A stretch of 64,000 nucleotides of DNA from Flavobacterium frigidimaris (GCA_900129595.1 FQWG01000015.1:62001-126000); one strand, 5' to 3'; counted from the first letter of the stretch, positions 43,424 through 52,835 are shown. Numbers and translations: made by a program. Notes: generated by a model not told the origin, from the sequence alone.

Positions 43424-43990
43424 CTACTCTTTTACACGCTCCATGTAATTACCTGAAGCTGTATCAATTTTAATTTTATCTCCTTCGTTGATAAACAACG
43501 GAACGTTTACTGTTGCTCCGGTTTCTACCGTAGCAGATTTAGTAGCATTTGTAGCTGTATTTCCTTTTACTCCAGGCTCAGCATAAGTAACTTCAAGAAT
43601 TACAGAAGATGGCATATCTACTGATAAAGGCAAATCAGTTTCAGTATTTACCTGAACCATTACACTTGTTCCTTCTTTTAATAATCCCGGAGCATCCAAA
43701 ATGTTTTTATTCAAAGAAATTTGCTCAAAAGATTCTGTATTCATGAAATGAAATTCATCTCCTTCAGCATATAAAAACTGATAGTTATGCGTTTCTACAC
43801 GCACATCCTCAATTTTGTGTCCTGCAGAAAATGTATTATCCAACACTCTTCCTGTAGTTAAACTTCTTAATTTTGTTCTTACGAAAGCTGGACCTTTACC
43901 AGGTTTTACGTGAAGAAATTCGACTATTTTATAGATATCGTGATTAAATTTAATACACAATCCGTTTCTAATATCTGATGTAGATGCCAT
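43424..43990 (-). CDS. efp: Elongation factor P
   Basis: Rescues ribosomes stalled at polyproline. The 188-residue protein has the usual three beta-barrel domains. Domain I carries HVKPGKGPAFVRTKLR with the tip Lys32 in the modified-residue position. Domain III ends in IDTASGNYMERVKE. It lies inside the lipid A cluster, an arrangement known from other Bacteroidota. Confidence 0.96.
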   Translation of the reverse strand: MASTSDIRNGLCIKFNHDIYKIVEFLHVKPGKGPAFVRTKLRSLTTGRVLDNTFSAGHKIEDVRVETHNYQFLYAEGDEFHFMNTESFEQISLNKNILDAPGLLKEGTSVMVQVNTETDLPLSVDMPSSVILEVTYAEPGVKGNTATNATKSATVETGATVNVPLFINEGDKIKIDTASGNYMERVKE

Positions 43991-44013
43991 TTTACTTTGT
44001 TTTATTTAATATT

Positions 44014-44070
44014 TTGTTGATTTGTTTAATCGTTATCTGCTCTCGACTTAACGATTAAACAAATCAACAA
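44014..44070. repeat. 22-bp perfect inverted repeat upstream of efp
   Basis: TTGTTGATTTGTTTAATCGT... at 44014-44035 is perfectly complementary to 44049-44070, leaving a 13-nt loop. No T run follows on either strand, so it is not a typical terminator. It fills the lpxA/efp spacer. Confidence 0.9.
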
Positions 44071-44082
44071 TTAAACTTTTAT

Positions 44083-44868
44083 TTAATAGTTTCCTGAATA
44101 ACCTTTCATAATTCCTCGTGATGAATTTCTGATAAAATCTAAAATTTCATCTCTCTCAGGAGTAGCTTCCATTTCAGCTTCAATAATACTTAAAGCTTGT
44201 GTTGTATTGTAATTCTTCTGGTATAAAATTCTGTAAATTTCCTGAATTTCTCTAATTTTTTCAGTACTAAATCCTCTTCTTCTTAAACCAACTGAATTAA
44301 TTCCAACATAAGACAACGGTTCTTTTGCCGCTTTTGTATACGGCGGAACATCTTTTCTTACCAATGATCCACCGGAAATCATAGCATGATCTCCAATATG
44401 AATAAACTGATGAATAGCTGCCAAACCACCAATTACTGCGTGATTACCAACGACAACGTGACCTGCCAGAGCAACTCCGTTTACAATAATAGCATTATTT
44501 CCTATTTCGCAATCGTGCGCAATATGGGCATAAGCCATAACTAAACAGTTATTTCCTAAAATTGTTTGTCCTGAAGCAACTGTACCTCTATTGATTGTTA
44601 CACACTCTCTAATAGTACAATTATCTCCTATAATAGCTAAAGAATCTTCTCCTCCAAATTTTAAATCTTGTGGTACTGCAGAAATTACTGCTCCTGGAAA
44701 AATATTACAATTTTTTCCAATACGGGCACCTTCCATGATGGTTACATTTGAACCAATCCACGTACCATCACCAATAATAACATTATTGTGAATTGTTGTA
44801 AAAGGCTCAATTACAACGTTTTTAGCGATTTTAGCGCCGGGATGAACATATGCTAATGGTTGATTCAT
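44083..44868 (-). CDS. lpxA: UDP-N-acetylglucosamine acyltransferase
   Basis: First step of lipid A synthesis: acyl-ACP to UDP-GlcNAc O-3. Left-handed beta-helix with hexapeptide repeats from residue 8, the active-site His in AHIAHDCEIGN, and the C-terminal helical domain (RRRGFSTEKIREIQEIYRIL). Length of 261 residues is normal. It follows lpxC-fabZ in the cluster. A TACGTTTG -7 box on the minus strand (44920-44913) may give it its own promoter. Confidence 0.96.
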   Translation of the reverse strand: MNQPLAYVHPGAKIAKNVVIEPFTTIHNNVIIGDGTWIGSNVTIMEGARIGKNCNIFPGAVISAVPQDLKFGGEDSLAIIGDNCTIRECVTINRGTVASGQTILGNNCLVMAYAHIAHDCEIGNNAIIVNGVALAGHVVVGNHAVIGGLAAIHQFIHIGDHAMISGGSLVRKDVPPYTKAAKEPLSYVGINSVGLRRRGFSTEKIREIQEIYRILYQKNYNTTQALSIIEAEMEATPERDEILDFIRNSSRGIMKGYSGNY

Positions 44869-44940
44869 CTGTGAGTTTTATATTTTATATTAAAATAGTC
44901 TAATTTGGGCAACAAACGTAAACAATAAAATCGATAAATA

Positions 44941-46338
44941 TTATTGTTTTCTTGCAATTTGAGCCATTAATTCTGCCTCTGTTACCAATTTTCCATTTGC
45001 GTATGCATTTGCCTGCATGTGACAGATTCCTCTTCTGATAGGAGAAATCAATTCGCATTTAAAAATTAAGGTATCACCAGGCAATACTTTATGCTTGAAC
45101 TTAACATTATCAATTTTCATGAAATATGTCAAATAATTTTCAGGATCCGGAACTGTGCTTAATACTAAAATCCCACCTGTTTGTGCCATTGCTTCAACAA
45201 TTAAAACACCCGGCATAACCGGAGCTTCAGGAAAATGTCCTACGAAGAAATTTTCATTCATCGTTACATTTTTCATCCCTACCACATGACTATCAGACAT
45301 TTCTATAATTCTGTCAATTAACAAAAATGGAGGTCTGTGTGGCAATACGGCCATAATTTTATGAATATCCATCAAAGGCTCCAGATTTAAATCATAAACC
45401 GGAACATGATTTCTTTGTTCAATTTTGATAATTTTAGCTAGTTTTTTAGCAAACTGTGTATTCACATAATGCCCAGGTTTATTAGCAATAATTTTTCCCT
45501 GAATTCTAACTCCAATCAAAGACAAATCTCCAACAACATCTAATAATTTATGTCTTGCAGCTTCGTTTGGATAGTGTAAAGTAAGATTGTCTAAAACACC
45601 ATTTGGCTTAACCGAAATTTTGTCTTTACCAAATGCTTTCTTTAAGTTCTCCATTGTAGCATCAGAAATTTCTTTATCTACATATACAATAGCATTGTTT
45701 AAATCTCCTCCTTTAATGAGTCCGTTCTCTAAAAGAGATTCTAACTCATGTAAGAAACTAAACGTTCTTGAATTAGCAATTTCCTCTTTAAAGTCAGCTA
45801 TACTTTTCATAGTTGCATTTTGAGTACCTAAAACTTTAGTACCAAAATCAACCATTGCAGTAACCTGATAATCATCGCTTGGCATTACCAAAATCTCGCT
45901 TCCGGTAGTTTCGTCAGTAAACGAAATAACTTCTTTTACTACATAAACATTACGTTTAGCTCCTTGCTCTTCGATTCCGGCATTTTCAATCGCTTCAACA
46001 AAATATTTTGAAGAACCATCCATAATAGGCAGTTCTGAAGCATTCAATTCAATAATAACATTATCCAAATCACAGCCAACTAATGCGGCTAAAACGTGTT
46101 CCGGAGTTTGAATTTTTACACCTAATTTTTCTAAGTTAGTACCTCTTTGCGTATTAACAACATAATTAGCATCAGCCTCAATGACTGGCTGGCCTTGCAA
46201 ATCTACTCTTACAAAAGTGAAACCATTATTAATTGGAGCCGGTTTAAAAGTCATTGTAACTTCTTTTCCAGTGTGTAATCCAACGCCTGTTAGTGAAATT
46301 TCATTTTTGATGGTCTTCTGTTTAACCATTATTTCCAT
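44941..46338 (-). CDS. lpxC-fabZ: Bifunctional LpxC deacetylase / FabZ dehydratase
   Basis: A 465-residue fusion. The LpxC part (about 1-305) removes the acetyl group from UDP-3-O-acyl-GlcNAc; zinc/active-site stretches are GVGLHTGKEVTM, QTPEHVLAALVG (His81) and AARHKLLDVVGDLSL. The FabZ part (about 320-465) dehydrates 3-hydroxyacyl-ACP; motifs are LPHRPPFLLIDRI and GHFPEAPVMPGVLIVEAMAQ. Both control the 3-hydroxyacyl-ACP pool shared by lipid A and fatty acids, and the fusion is typical of Bacteroidota. The start overlaps the lpxD end by 17 bases; an internal ATG at 46329 (MVKQKTI) gives an 8-base overlap and may be the true start. Confidence 0.96.
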   Translation of the reverse strand: MEIMVKQKTIKNEISLTGVGLHTGKEVTMTFKPAPINNGFTFVRVDLQGQPVIEADANYVVNTQRGTNLEKLGVKIQTPEHVLAALVGCDLDNVIIELNASELPIMDGSSKYFVEAIENAGIEEQGAKRNVYVVKEVISFTDETTGSEILVMPSDDYQVTAMVDFGTKVLGTQNATMKSIADFKEEIANSRTFSFLHELESLLENGLIKGGDLNNAIVYVDKEISDATMENLKKAFGKDKISVKPNGVLDNLTLHYPNEAARHKLLDVVGDLSLIGVRIQGKIIANKPGHYVNTQFAKKLAKIIKIEQRNHVPVYDLNLEPLMDIHKIMAVLPHRPPFLLIDRIIEMSDSHVVGMKNVTMNENFFVGHFPEAPVMPGVLIVEAMAQTGGILVLSTVPDPENYLTYFMKIDNVKFKHKVLPGDTLIFKCELISPIRRGICHMQANAYANGKLVTEAELMAQIARKQ

Positions 46339-47365
46339 TTTTTGGGTTTATTATTTGTTTTTTTAATTCATCAATTTCGGCAACAATCTTAGGCAGATTT
46401 TTGAAATGAACATACGATTTGTTAAAATCTGTATATGCCAGAGACGGAGTCCCCTGTAATGTTTCATCATCTTTAATGTTTCTTGCTACTCCTGACTGAG
46501 CCTGCAATCTGACATTATTACCTATAATTAAGTGGCCTGCGATACCTACTTGCCCGCCAATCATACAGTTTTCTCCAATTTTCGTAGAACCAGCAACACC
46601 TGATTGCGCTGCAATTACGGTATTTTTACCAATTTCTACATTATGGGCAATCTGAATCTGATTGTCTAATTTAACTCCTTTTCTAATTATTGTAGATCCC
46701 AGAGTTGCACGGTCTATTGTGGTGTTTGCCCCAATATCTACATTATCTTCTATAACAACGTTCCCAATTTGAGGAACCTTACTATATACTCCTTCTTCAT
46801 CCGGTACAAAACCAAAACCATCCGCGCCAATAATAGTTCCCGAATGAATTGTACAATTATTACCTATAATGGTTTCAGAATAAATTTTAGCGCCTGCAAA
46901 AATATACACATTATCGCCAATAACAACATTATCGCCAATAAAACTGTTTGGATAAATTTTCACATTGTCACCCAACACTACATTTTGTCCTATATAACTA
47001 AAGCTTCCTAAATATAAATTCTCTCCATATTTAGTTCCTTCACTCATAAAAGAATGTGCTTCGATTCCATTTTTATTCAATTTTACCTGATTGTAAAACT
47101 GTAAAAGCTTAGAGAAAGAGGCGTAAGCGTCTTCTACTTTGATTAAAGTCGTGGTAATATCTTGTTCGGGGATAAAGCTGTCATTAACTATAGTTACTGA
47201 AGCCTTTGTAGTGTAGATGTAATTGATATATTTTGGATTAGCCAAAAAAGTAAGGGATCCTTCCTCACCTTCTTCGATTTTAGACAGCCGAGAAACTTCT
47301 GCATTGGGATTCCCAACAACTTCTCCTTCTAAAATTCCTGCTATTTGTTCTGCTGTAAATTTCAT
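46322..47365 (-). CDS. lpxD: UDP-3-O-(3-hydroxymyristoyl)glucosamine N-acyltransferase
   Basis: Third step of lipid A synthesis. It has 347 residues, with a uridine-binding N-terminal domain, the hexapeptide beta-helix (IGDNVYIFAGAKIYSETIIG), catalytic His in IQIAHNVEIGKNT, and the C-terminal helix. Its start lies 7-14 bases downstream of a minus-strand TATTTTTG box (47378-47371), so transcripts may begin at or very near the start codon. It is followed directly by lpxC-fabZ. Confidence 0.95.
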   Translation of the reverse strand: MKFTAEQIAGILEGEVVGNPNAEVSRLSKIEEGEEGSLTFLANPKYINYIYTTKASVTIVNDSFIPEQDITTTLIKVEDAYASFSKLLQFYNQVKLNKNGIEAHSFMSEGTKYGENLYLGSFSYIGQNVVLGDNVKIYPNSFIGDNVVIGDNVYIFAGAKIYSETIIGNNCTIHSGTIIGADGFGFVPDEEGVYSKVPQIGNVVIEDNVDIGANTTIDRATLGSTIIRKGVKLDNQIQIAHNVEIGKNTVIAAQSGVAGSTKIGENCMIGGQVGIAGHLIIGNNVRLQAQSGVARNIKDDETLQGTPSLAYTDFNKSYVHFKNLPKIVAEIDELKKQIINPKNGNNG

Positions 47366-47404
47366 TGCGACAAAAATATAAAAAATAGATTTTAAATGTT
47401 AATT

Positions 47405-48634
47405 TTAGATAAGTTGTTTTGGAAAACAGATGTAATATTTTGTCACCAATTTAGATAACGATTTCAAATTCAGCTGATCAGATGCTTCTACAACGTCCTC
47501 AATTGTTTTATCTTTTTTCAAAATTCGTATCGGTTCAGCTTCTTTACTGTAAGCCTGATTTTTTATTTTTCCTCTAAAAATAAAATACCCTGCCTCTAAT
47601 TGTGTAATATGGTGGTCGTTAGCAAATTTTTCTTTCAACGATTGCGATTCTTCTGCCGAAATTTTTTCAGCGCTCAATTTAATTTTTAATAAATCCCTAT
47701 TAATAAGCATCTTACTCAAAGTAGACAATATAAAATCATCTTGCTTCTGCCAGGCTTTTAAGGCGCTAATAATATCAAAATCATCTAGTTGAGAGAATAA
47801 ATCTAATTTTTCAGCATCAAAATCCTCCAAAGACACTTTATTTTGCATAAAATACAAAAGAGGCTCACTGCAAGGCAAACTAATTCCTTTTAATGTTAAT
47901 TCTTTCGCTCTTTTTAGAACATTCATCAAAATTAACTCCGCCACTAAACTTGTTTTATGCAAATAGGCCTGCCAGTACATTAATCTTCTTGAAAGCAGGA
48001 ATTTTTCAACAGAATAAATCCCTTTTTCTTCAATAACCAAAGTTCCCTCAACAACATTCATCATCTGAATCAAACGTTCAGAATTAACATTTCCTTCCGC
48101 AACTCCGGTATAAAAGCTATCACGTTTTAAATAATCCATTCGATCCATATCCAATTGACTAGAAATCAATTGCAGCATAAATTTCCTGTGATAATCACCT
48201 TTAAAAACCTGAATTGCCAAACTCAATCTCCCGTCAAATTCGTCATTGAGCTGATTCATAAACAATAACGAAATCGCTTCATGATTAACATCTTCAACAA
48301 TACTTTTTTCCATAGCATGCGAAAATGGCCCGTGACCAATATCATGCAGCAAAATAGCAATAAGCAAAGCATTTTCCTCTTCAGCCGAAATTGCAACTCC
48401 TTTGAATCGAAGTGTTTCAACTGCTTTTTGCATTAAATGCATACAGCCCAAAGCATGATGAAAACGCGTGTGATTGGCTCCCGGATAAACCAAATACGAC
48501 ATTCCCATTTGCGAAATACGGCGTAAACGCTGAAAATACGGATGCTGAATTAAGTCGTAAATAAGTTCGTTCGGGATAGAAATAAACCCGTAGATAGGGT
48601 CATTGAATATTTTTAACTTATTGATATGAGTCAC
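47405..48634 (-). CDS. HD-domain phosphohydrolase
   Basis: A 409-residue soluble protein with the metal site of the HD superfamily: FHHALG (His60), LLHDIGHGPFSHAME (His97-Asp98) and a late Asp in SSQLDMDRMDYLKRD. The similarity is to the SAMHD1/dGTPase-like branch of HD proteins, so a dNTP triphosphohydrolase or other nucleotide phosphatase role is possible. It is the first gene before lpxD (39 bases apart), a neighbourhood conserved in Bacteroidota. Confidence 0.9.
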   Translation of the reverse strand: MTHINKLKIFNDPIYGFISIPNELIYDLIQHPYFQRLRRISQMGMSYLVYPGANHTRFHHALGCMHLMQKAVETLRFKGVAISAEEENALLIAILLHDIGHGPFSHAMEKSIVEDVNHEAISLLFMNQLNDEFDGRLSLAIQVFKGDYHRKFMLQLISSQLDMDRMDYLKRDSFYTGVAEGNVNSERLIQMMNVVEGTLVIEEKGIYSVEKFLLSRRLMYWQAYLHKTSLVAELILMNVLKRAKELTLKGISLPCSEPLLYFMQNKVSLEDFDAEKLDLFSQLDDFDIISALKAWQKQDDFILSTLSKMLINRDLLKIKLSAEKISAEESQSLKEKFANDHHITQLEAGYFIFRGKIKNQAYSKEAEPIRILKKDKTIEDVVEASDQLNLKSLSKLVTKYYICFPKQLI

Positions 48635-48656
48635 TCTTTGGTTATTTTTAGGTCAA

Positions 48657-48664
48657 CAAATATA
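48657..48664 (-). promoter_or_regulatory. -7 box of the HD-gene/lpx cluster promoter
   Basis: TATATTTG on the minus strand (TAnnTTTG), 22 bases before the HD gene ATG. The -33 element is not clear. Confidence 0.45.
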
Positions 48665-48855
48665 AGTAAATAACCATAAACAGCTTTGCGTTTTTCATTT
48701 AAAAATCAATATTAAATTGTCTTGATTTTCAAGGCGATATTCAATTTGGATACAATTTTTATTAAAAAAACACTATTTATAATTCTGAAATTTATACTAT
48801 TTTTAATACTTTTTAAGTTCTATACTTCTAAATTGCATTAAAATTAAACACGTTT

Positions 48856-50409
48856 ATGGATAAGATAAAAATACTTTGGGTCGACGATGAAATCGATCTT
48901 TTAAAGCCTCATATATTATTTCTCGAGAAAAAAAACTACGCTGTAACTACTTGTAACAACGGTTTAGATGCTATCGCTTTGTTTGAAGAAGACAATTTTG
49001 ACATTGTTTTTTTAGATGAAAATATGCCGGGAATGAGTGGTTTGGAAACGCTTTCTGAAATGAAAGAAAAAAAATCAGCAACTCCAATGATCATGATCAC
49101 AAAAAGTGAAGAAGAATACATAATGGAAGAAGCCATAGGTTCTAAAATCGCTGATTACTTAATAAAACCGGTAAATCCGAATCAGATTTTACTGAGTTTA
49201 AAAAAGAATCTGGATCATTCGAGATTAATTTCAGAGAAAACAACTTTGGATTATCAGAAAGAATTCCGAAAAATCTCTATGGAAATGGCGATGGTCAACT
49301 CTTATGAAGATTGGGTTGAATTGTATAAAAAATTGATTTTTTGGGAATTAGAACTCGAAAATATCAATGACCAGGGAATGATTGAGATTCTTGAATCCCA
49401 GAAAGTGGAAGCCAATTCGCAATTTGGAAAATTTATCGAGAGAAATTATGAAGACTGGTTTGCGCCAAAAGCCGACAAACCAATTCAGTCTCATACCTTG
49501 TTTAAGGAATTGGTAGTTCCTGAAATCAAAAAGAAAGACAAGCCAATTTTGTTTGTTGTGATAGACAATTTGCGCTACGATCAATGGAAATCATTTGAAA
49601 CTGTAGTAGCTAATTATTATAAATTAGAGAAAGAAGTTCCTTATTATTCTATTCTTCCAACTGCAACCCAATACGCCAGAAATGCTATTTTCTCTGGTTT
49701 ACTGCCTACAGAAATGGAAAAACAATTCCCGCAATATTGGAAAAATGACGTTGAAGAAGGCGGTAAAAACCTTTACGAAGCTGAATTTTTAAGCGCACAA
49801 TTAAAACGTTTAGGATTGAACATTAAGGAAGATTATTTTAAAATCACGAATTATGCCGGCGGAAAAAAACTAGCCGAAAACTTCAAAGCCCTAAAAGGAA
49901 ACGATTTAGTAACGGTGGTTTACAATTTTGTAGATATGCTGTCGCATGCCAAAACTGAAATGGACGTAGTAAAAGAACTTGCTTCTGATGATAAAGCGTA
50001 TCGCTCCTTAACATTAAGCTGGTTCAAAAATTCTCCGCTTTTAGAAATTATTCAACAGGCACAACTTTTAGGTTTCAAATTAATCCTGACTACAGATCAC
50101 GGAACAATTAATGTAAAAAACCCGTCAAAAGTAGTTGGGGATAAAAATACAAGTTTAAATTTGCGCTATAAAACAGGTCGTAGTTTAACATACGAACAAA
50201 AAGATGTTTATGTAGTAAAAGAACCGAAAGATATTGGCCTGCCGGCTATAAACATGAGCAGTTCGTTTATATTCGCTAAAAATGATTTCTTTTTGGCTTA
50301 CGTAAACAATTACAATCATTATGTAAGTTATTACAGAAATACATACCAACACGGAGGAATTTCGTTAGAAGAAATGATTATTCCGTTTTTGGTATTTAAT
50401 CCAAAATAG
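48856..50409 (+). CDS. porX: PorX-type bifunctional response regulator/alkaline-phosphatase-superfamily (PglZ) protein
   Basis: A 517-residue protein. Receiver domain about 1-120 with Asp10-Asp11, phospho-acceptor Asp54 (FLDENMPGMSG), Thr in MITKSEE and Lys in YLIKPVNP; helical linker; then a PglZ/alkaline-phosphatase-like domain from about 210 with VVIDNLRYDQWK, TATQYARNAIFSG and LTTDHGTINV. PorX regulates the type IX secretion system with PorY and SigP in Porphyromonas gingivalis, and homologues occur widely in Flavobacteriia. The PorY sensor is not adjacent. It has its own upstream gap from the divergent HD gene. Confidence 0.93.
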   Translation: MDKIKILWVDDEIDLLKPHILFLEKKNYAVTTCNNGLDAIALFEEDNFDIVFLDENMPGMSGLETLSEMKEKKSATPMIMITKSEEEYIMEEAIGSKIADYLIKPVNPNQILLSLKKNLDHSRLISEKTTLDYQKEFRKISMEMAMVNSYEDWVELYKKLIFWELELENINDQGMIEILESQKVEANSQFGKFIERNYEDWFAPKADKPIQSHTLFKELVVPEIKKKDKPILFVVIDNLRYDQWKSFETVVANYYKLEKEVPYYSILPTATQYARNAIFSGLLPTEMEKQFPQYWKNDVEEGGKNLYEAEFLSAQLKRLGLNIKEDYFKITNYAGGKKLAENFKALKGNDLVTVVYNFVDMLSHAKTEMDVVKELASDDKAYRSLTLSWFKNSPLLEIIQQAQLLGFKLILTTDHGTINVKNPSKVVGDKNTSLNLRYKTGRSLTYEQKDVYVVKEPKDIGLPAINMSSSFIFAKNDFFLAYVNNYNHYVSYYRNTYQHGGISLEEMIIPFLVFNPK

Positions 50410-50444
50410 AAAAGTTTTCAGTCACAGTTTCCAGTAAAAAGAAA

Positions 50445-50502
50445 TTGCCACAGATTCACACAGATTTAGAAAAAATCAATACATCTTTTTAATCTGTGGC
50501 AA
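50445..50502. repeat. Palindromic intergenic repeat after porX
   Basis: TTGCCACAGATT (50445-50456) is a perfect 12-bp match to the reverse complement of 50491-50502. Outside it, TCAGTCACAGTTTCCAGT and CAGTTTACAGTTTCTAACTG resemble each other. The T run is on the minus strand, so this is a repeat rather than a terminator of porX. Confidence 0.7.
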
Positions 50503-50575
50503 AAAAAAAGGCAGTTTACAGTTTCTAACTGAGAATAAAAACCGGGACTGAGACTATAATTAATAAACAATAGAA

Positions 50576-50983
50576 ATGAATATCGTTTTTTCATTAGATC
50601 AAATTCAGGAAGTAGCAGAGAAAATTATAGCTTCAAATCCCAAAAAAATCATTCTTTTTAATGGAGAAATGGGAGTTGGAAAAACTACTTTAATCAAACA
50701 ATTATGTAAAAACCTTGGAGTTCAGGACGCTACAAGCAGCCCAACTTTTTCTTTAGTTAACGAGTATTATACTACTGACAATCAAATAGTTTATCATTTT
50801 GATTTTTACCGATTAAATAAAGAAACCGAAGCGCTTGACATGGGAGTTGATGATTATTTGTATTCAGGGAATTGGTGTTTTATTGAATGGTCAGAAAAAA
50901 TCGCAAGCTTAATTCCAGAAGAACATTCTGTTGTTACAATTGAGTTATTGGCAGATGGAGAAAGAGAATTGAAATTAGAATAA
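50576..50983 (+). CDS. tsaE: tRNA threonylcarbamoyladenosine biosynthesis ATPase
   Basis: A 135-residue P-loop ATPase that works with TsaB and TsaD in t6A tRNA modification. Walker A is GEMGVGKTTL (30-39), followed by SSPTFSLVNEY and the Walker-B-like HFDFYRL, with the conserved W/E stretch NWCFIEWSEKI. The length is normal. tsaB and tsaD are not nearby. Confidence 0.95.
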   Translation: MNIVFSLDQIQEVAEKIIASNPKKIILFNGEMGVGKTTLIKQLCKNLGVQDATSSPTFSLVNEYYTTDNQIVYHFDFYRLNKETEALDMGVDDYLYSGNWCFIEWSEKIASLIPEEHSVVTIELLADGERELKLE

Positions 50984-51003
50984 AAATTCCACAGAGATTC
51001 ACG

Positions 51004-51055
51004 AAGATTTCGCAAAGTTTTTGTAATAATTCTTTGTATGACTTTGCGAAATCTT
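51004..51055. repeat. Palindromic intergenic repeat after tsaE
   Basis: AAGATTTCGCAAAGT (51004-51018) pairs perfectly over 15 bp with ACTTTGCGAAATCTT (51041-51055). It belongs to the same family as the hisA/hisF spacer. Confidence 0.85.
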
Positions 51056-51087
51056 AGCGAGTCCCTATGAAACAACATACATATATA

Positions 51088-51552
51088 ATGAATGCAGTAG
51101 AAATAATCCCTTTCTCTTCAGATCTGAAAGAACCAATCAAAACCTTGAATAAGGAATGGCTTCAAAAATATTTCAGAGTTGAAGAAAAAGACGAAATAGT
51201 ACTTTCGAATCCTAAGGAAGAGATCATAGACAAGGGCGGATTGATTTTTTATGCTAAATATAATAATGAAATCCTCGGAACTGTTTCCCTGCTAAAGATT
51301 GATGCCGTTACTTTTGAATTAAGTAAAATGGCGGTTTCCGATAAAGCTCAGGGACTGGGAATTGGAAATAAATTATTAGCGCATTGTATGACTGTAGCCA
51401 AAGAAAATAAAATTCAGAAACTCTTTTTGTATTCAAATCGAAAATTACTTCCTGCCATTCATTTATATGAAAAATTCGGTTTTGTCGAAGTCCCTTTAGA
51501 AAATGTAAGTTATGAACGGGCGGATATTAAAATGGAGAAAATCATGCCTTAA
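51088..51552 (+). CDS. GNAT-family N-acetyltransferase
   Basis: I use the ATG at 51088 (MNAVEIIPFS, 154 residues); an ATG at 51067 lies in the repeat and would add seven residues. The acetyl-CoA loop is in SDKAQGLGIGNKLLAHCM (R/Q-x-x-G-x-G type), preceded by the strand FELSKMAVS and followed by LFLYSNRKLLPAIHLYEKFGF. The substrate is unknown. Confidence 0.9.
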   Translation: MNAVEIIPFSSDLKEPIKTLNKEWLQKYFRVEEKDEIVLSNPKEEIIDKGGLIFYAKYNNEILGTVSLLKIDAVTFELSKMAVSDKAQGLGIGNKLLAHCMTVAKENKIQKLFLYSNRKLLPAIHLYEKFGFVEVPLENVSYERADIKMEKIMP

Positions 51553-51635
51553 TTTGATGTTGTAGTATTAGCAGATTTTTTACATTGATTTTAAAACTTT
51601 TTACGTAATTTGTACTCTTAATTTTTGTATCACCC

Positions 51636-52835
51636 ATGTCAATTACCTTAACTCCATTTACGAAACAACAATTGTTGCCACAAGAAGAAAAACTTGAAAT
51701 TGGCCGATTCAAAAGCGAGCTTTTTATAGGAATTCCTAAAGAAACAAGTTATCAGGAACGTCGTATTTGCCTGACTCCTGACGCAGTAAATTCGTTGACT
51801 TATGAAGGTCACCGCGTAATGATTGAATCCGGAGCCGGTGAAAGTTCAAGTTATTCTGATAAGGAATATTCAGATGCAGGAGCAGAAGTTACAAAAGACA
51901 CTAAAAAAGTCTTTGGCTGTCCGCTCCTATTAAAGGTAGAACCGCCAACACTAGCTGAGATTAAAATGATAAATCCTGAAACGATTATCATTTCGGCTAT
52001 TCAATTGAAAACCAAAAAGAAAGAATATTTTGAAGCTTTGGCTCAAAAAAAGATTACAGCACTCGCGTTTGAATATATAAAGGACGAAGATGGTTCTTAT
52101 CCTGCTGTAAAATCATTAAGTGAAATTGCCGGAACAGCTTCTATACTTATTGCTGCCGAATTGATGATTACTGATGAATTTGGAAAAGGACTTCTGTTCG
52201 GAAACATTACCGGTGTCCCTCCTACTGAAGTTGTGATTTTAGGTGCAGGAACTGTTGGTGAGTTTGCGGCCAAAACCGCTATAGGCCTAGGTGCAAATGT
52301 GAAAGTTTTTGACAATTCGATAACAAAATTACGCCGTTTACAAAACAATCTAAACCAAAGAATCTTTACATCTACAGTGCAGCAAAAAGCATTACTAAAA
52401 GCCTTGCGTCGTTGTGATGTTGCAATTGGTGCCATGCGCGGTAAAGAACGTTGTCCTATTATAGTGACAGAAACCATGGTAGAGCATATGAAAAAAGGTG
52501 CTGTCATTGTTGATGTGAGCATTGATACCGGAGGGTGTTTTGAAACTTCTGAAGTTACCACTCACGAAAAACCAACTTTTATCAAAAGCAATGTTTTGCA
52601 TTACTGCGTTCCTAATATCCCTTCCCGATATTCTAAAACCGCCTCATTATCAATCAGTAACATTCTGACCCCGTATTTACTTCAAATTGCTGAAGATGGC
52701 GGATTAGAAAGTGCTATAAGATGCAATAAAGGTTTAAAAAACGGAATTTACTTATATCACGGAATTTTAACCAACAAAGCTATTGGCGAATGGTTTGATT
52801 TGCCTGATAACGATATCAATTTACTTGTATTTTAA
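51636..52835 (+). CDS. ald: Alanine dehydrogenase
   Basis: NAD-dependent interconversion of alanine and pyruvate plus ammonia. N-terminal AlaDH/PNT domain: GIPKETSYQERRICLTPDAV and KVEPPTLAEI; the substrate loop ALAFEYIKDEDGSYPAVKSLSEIAG; the Rossmann part VVILGAGTVGEFAAKTAIGLGA and KKGAVIVDVSIDTGGCFETS. Length 399, with about 28 N-terminal residues more than the usual 370. A proton-translocating transhydrogenase alpha subunit is the main alternative, but no PntB gene is near. Confidence 0.9.
   Translation: MSITLTPFTKQQLLPQEEKLEIGRFKSELFIGIPKETSYQERRICLTPDAVNSLTYEGHRVMIESGAGESSSYSDKEYSDAGAEVTKDTKKVFGCPLLLKVEPPTLAEIKMINPETIIISAIQLKTKKKEYFEALAQKKITALAFEYIKDEDGSYPAVKSLSEIAGTASILIAAELMITDEFGKGLLFGNITGVPPTEVVILGAGTVGEFAAKTAIGLGANVKVFDNSITKLRRLQNNLNQRIFTSTVQQKALLKALRRCDVAIGAMRGKERCPIIVTETMVEHMKKGAVIVDVSIDTGGCFETSEVTTHEKPTFIKSNVLHYCVPNIPSRYSKTASLSISNILTPYLLQIAEDGGLESAIRCNKGLKNGIYLYHGILTNKAIGEWFDLPDNDINLLVF

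Noticed and set aside
50445..50502. Terminator for porX
   Set aside because: The hairpin is followed by A residues on the plus strand, so it cannot be an intrinsic terminator in the porX direction.
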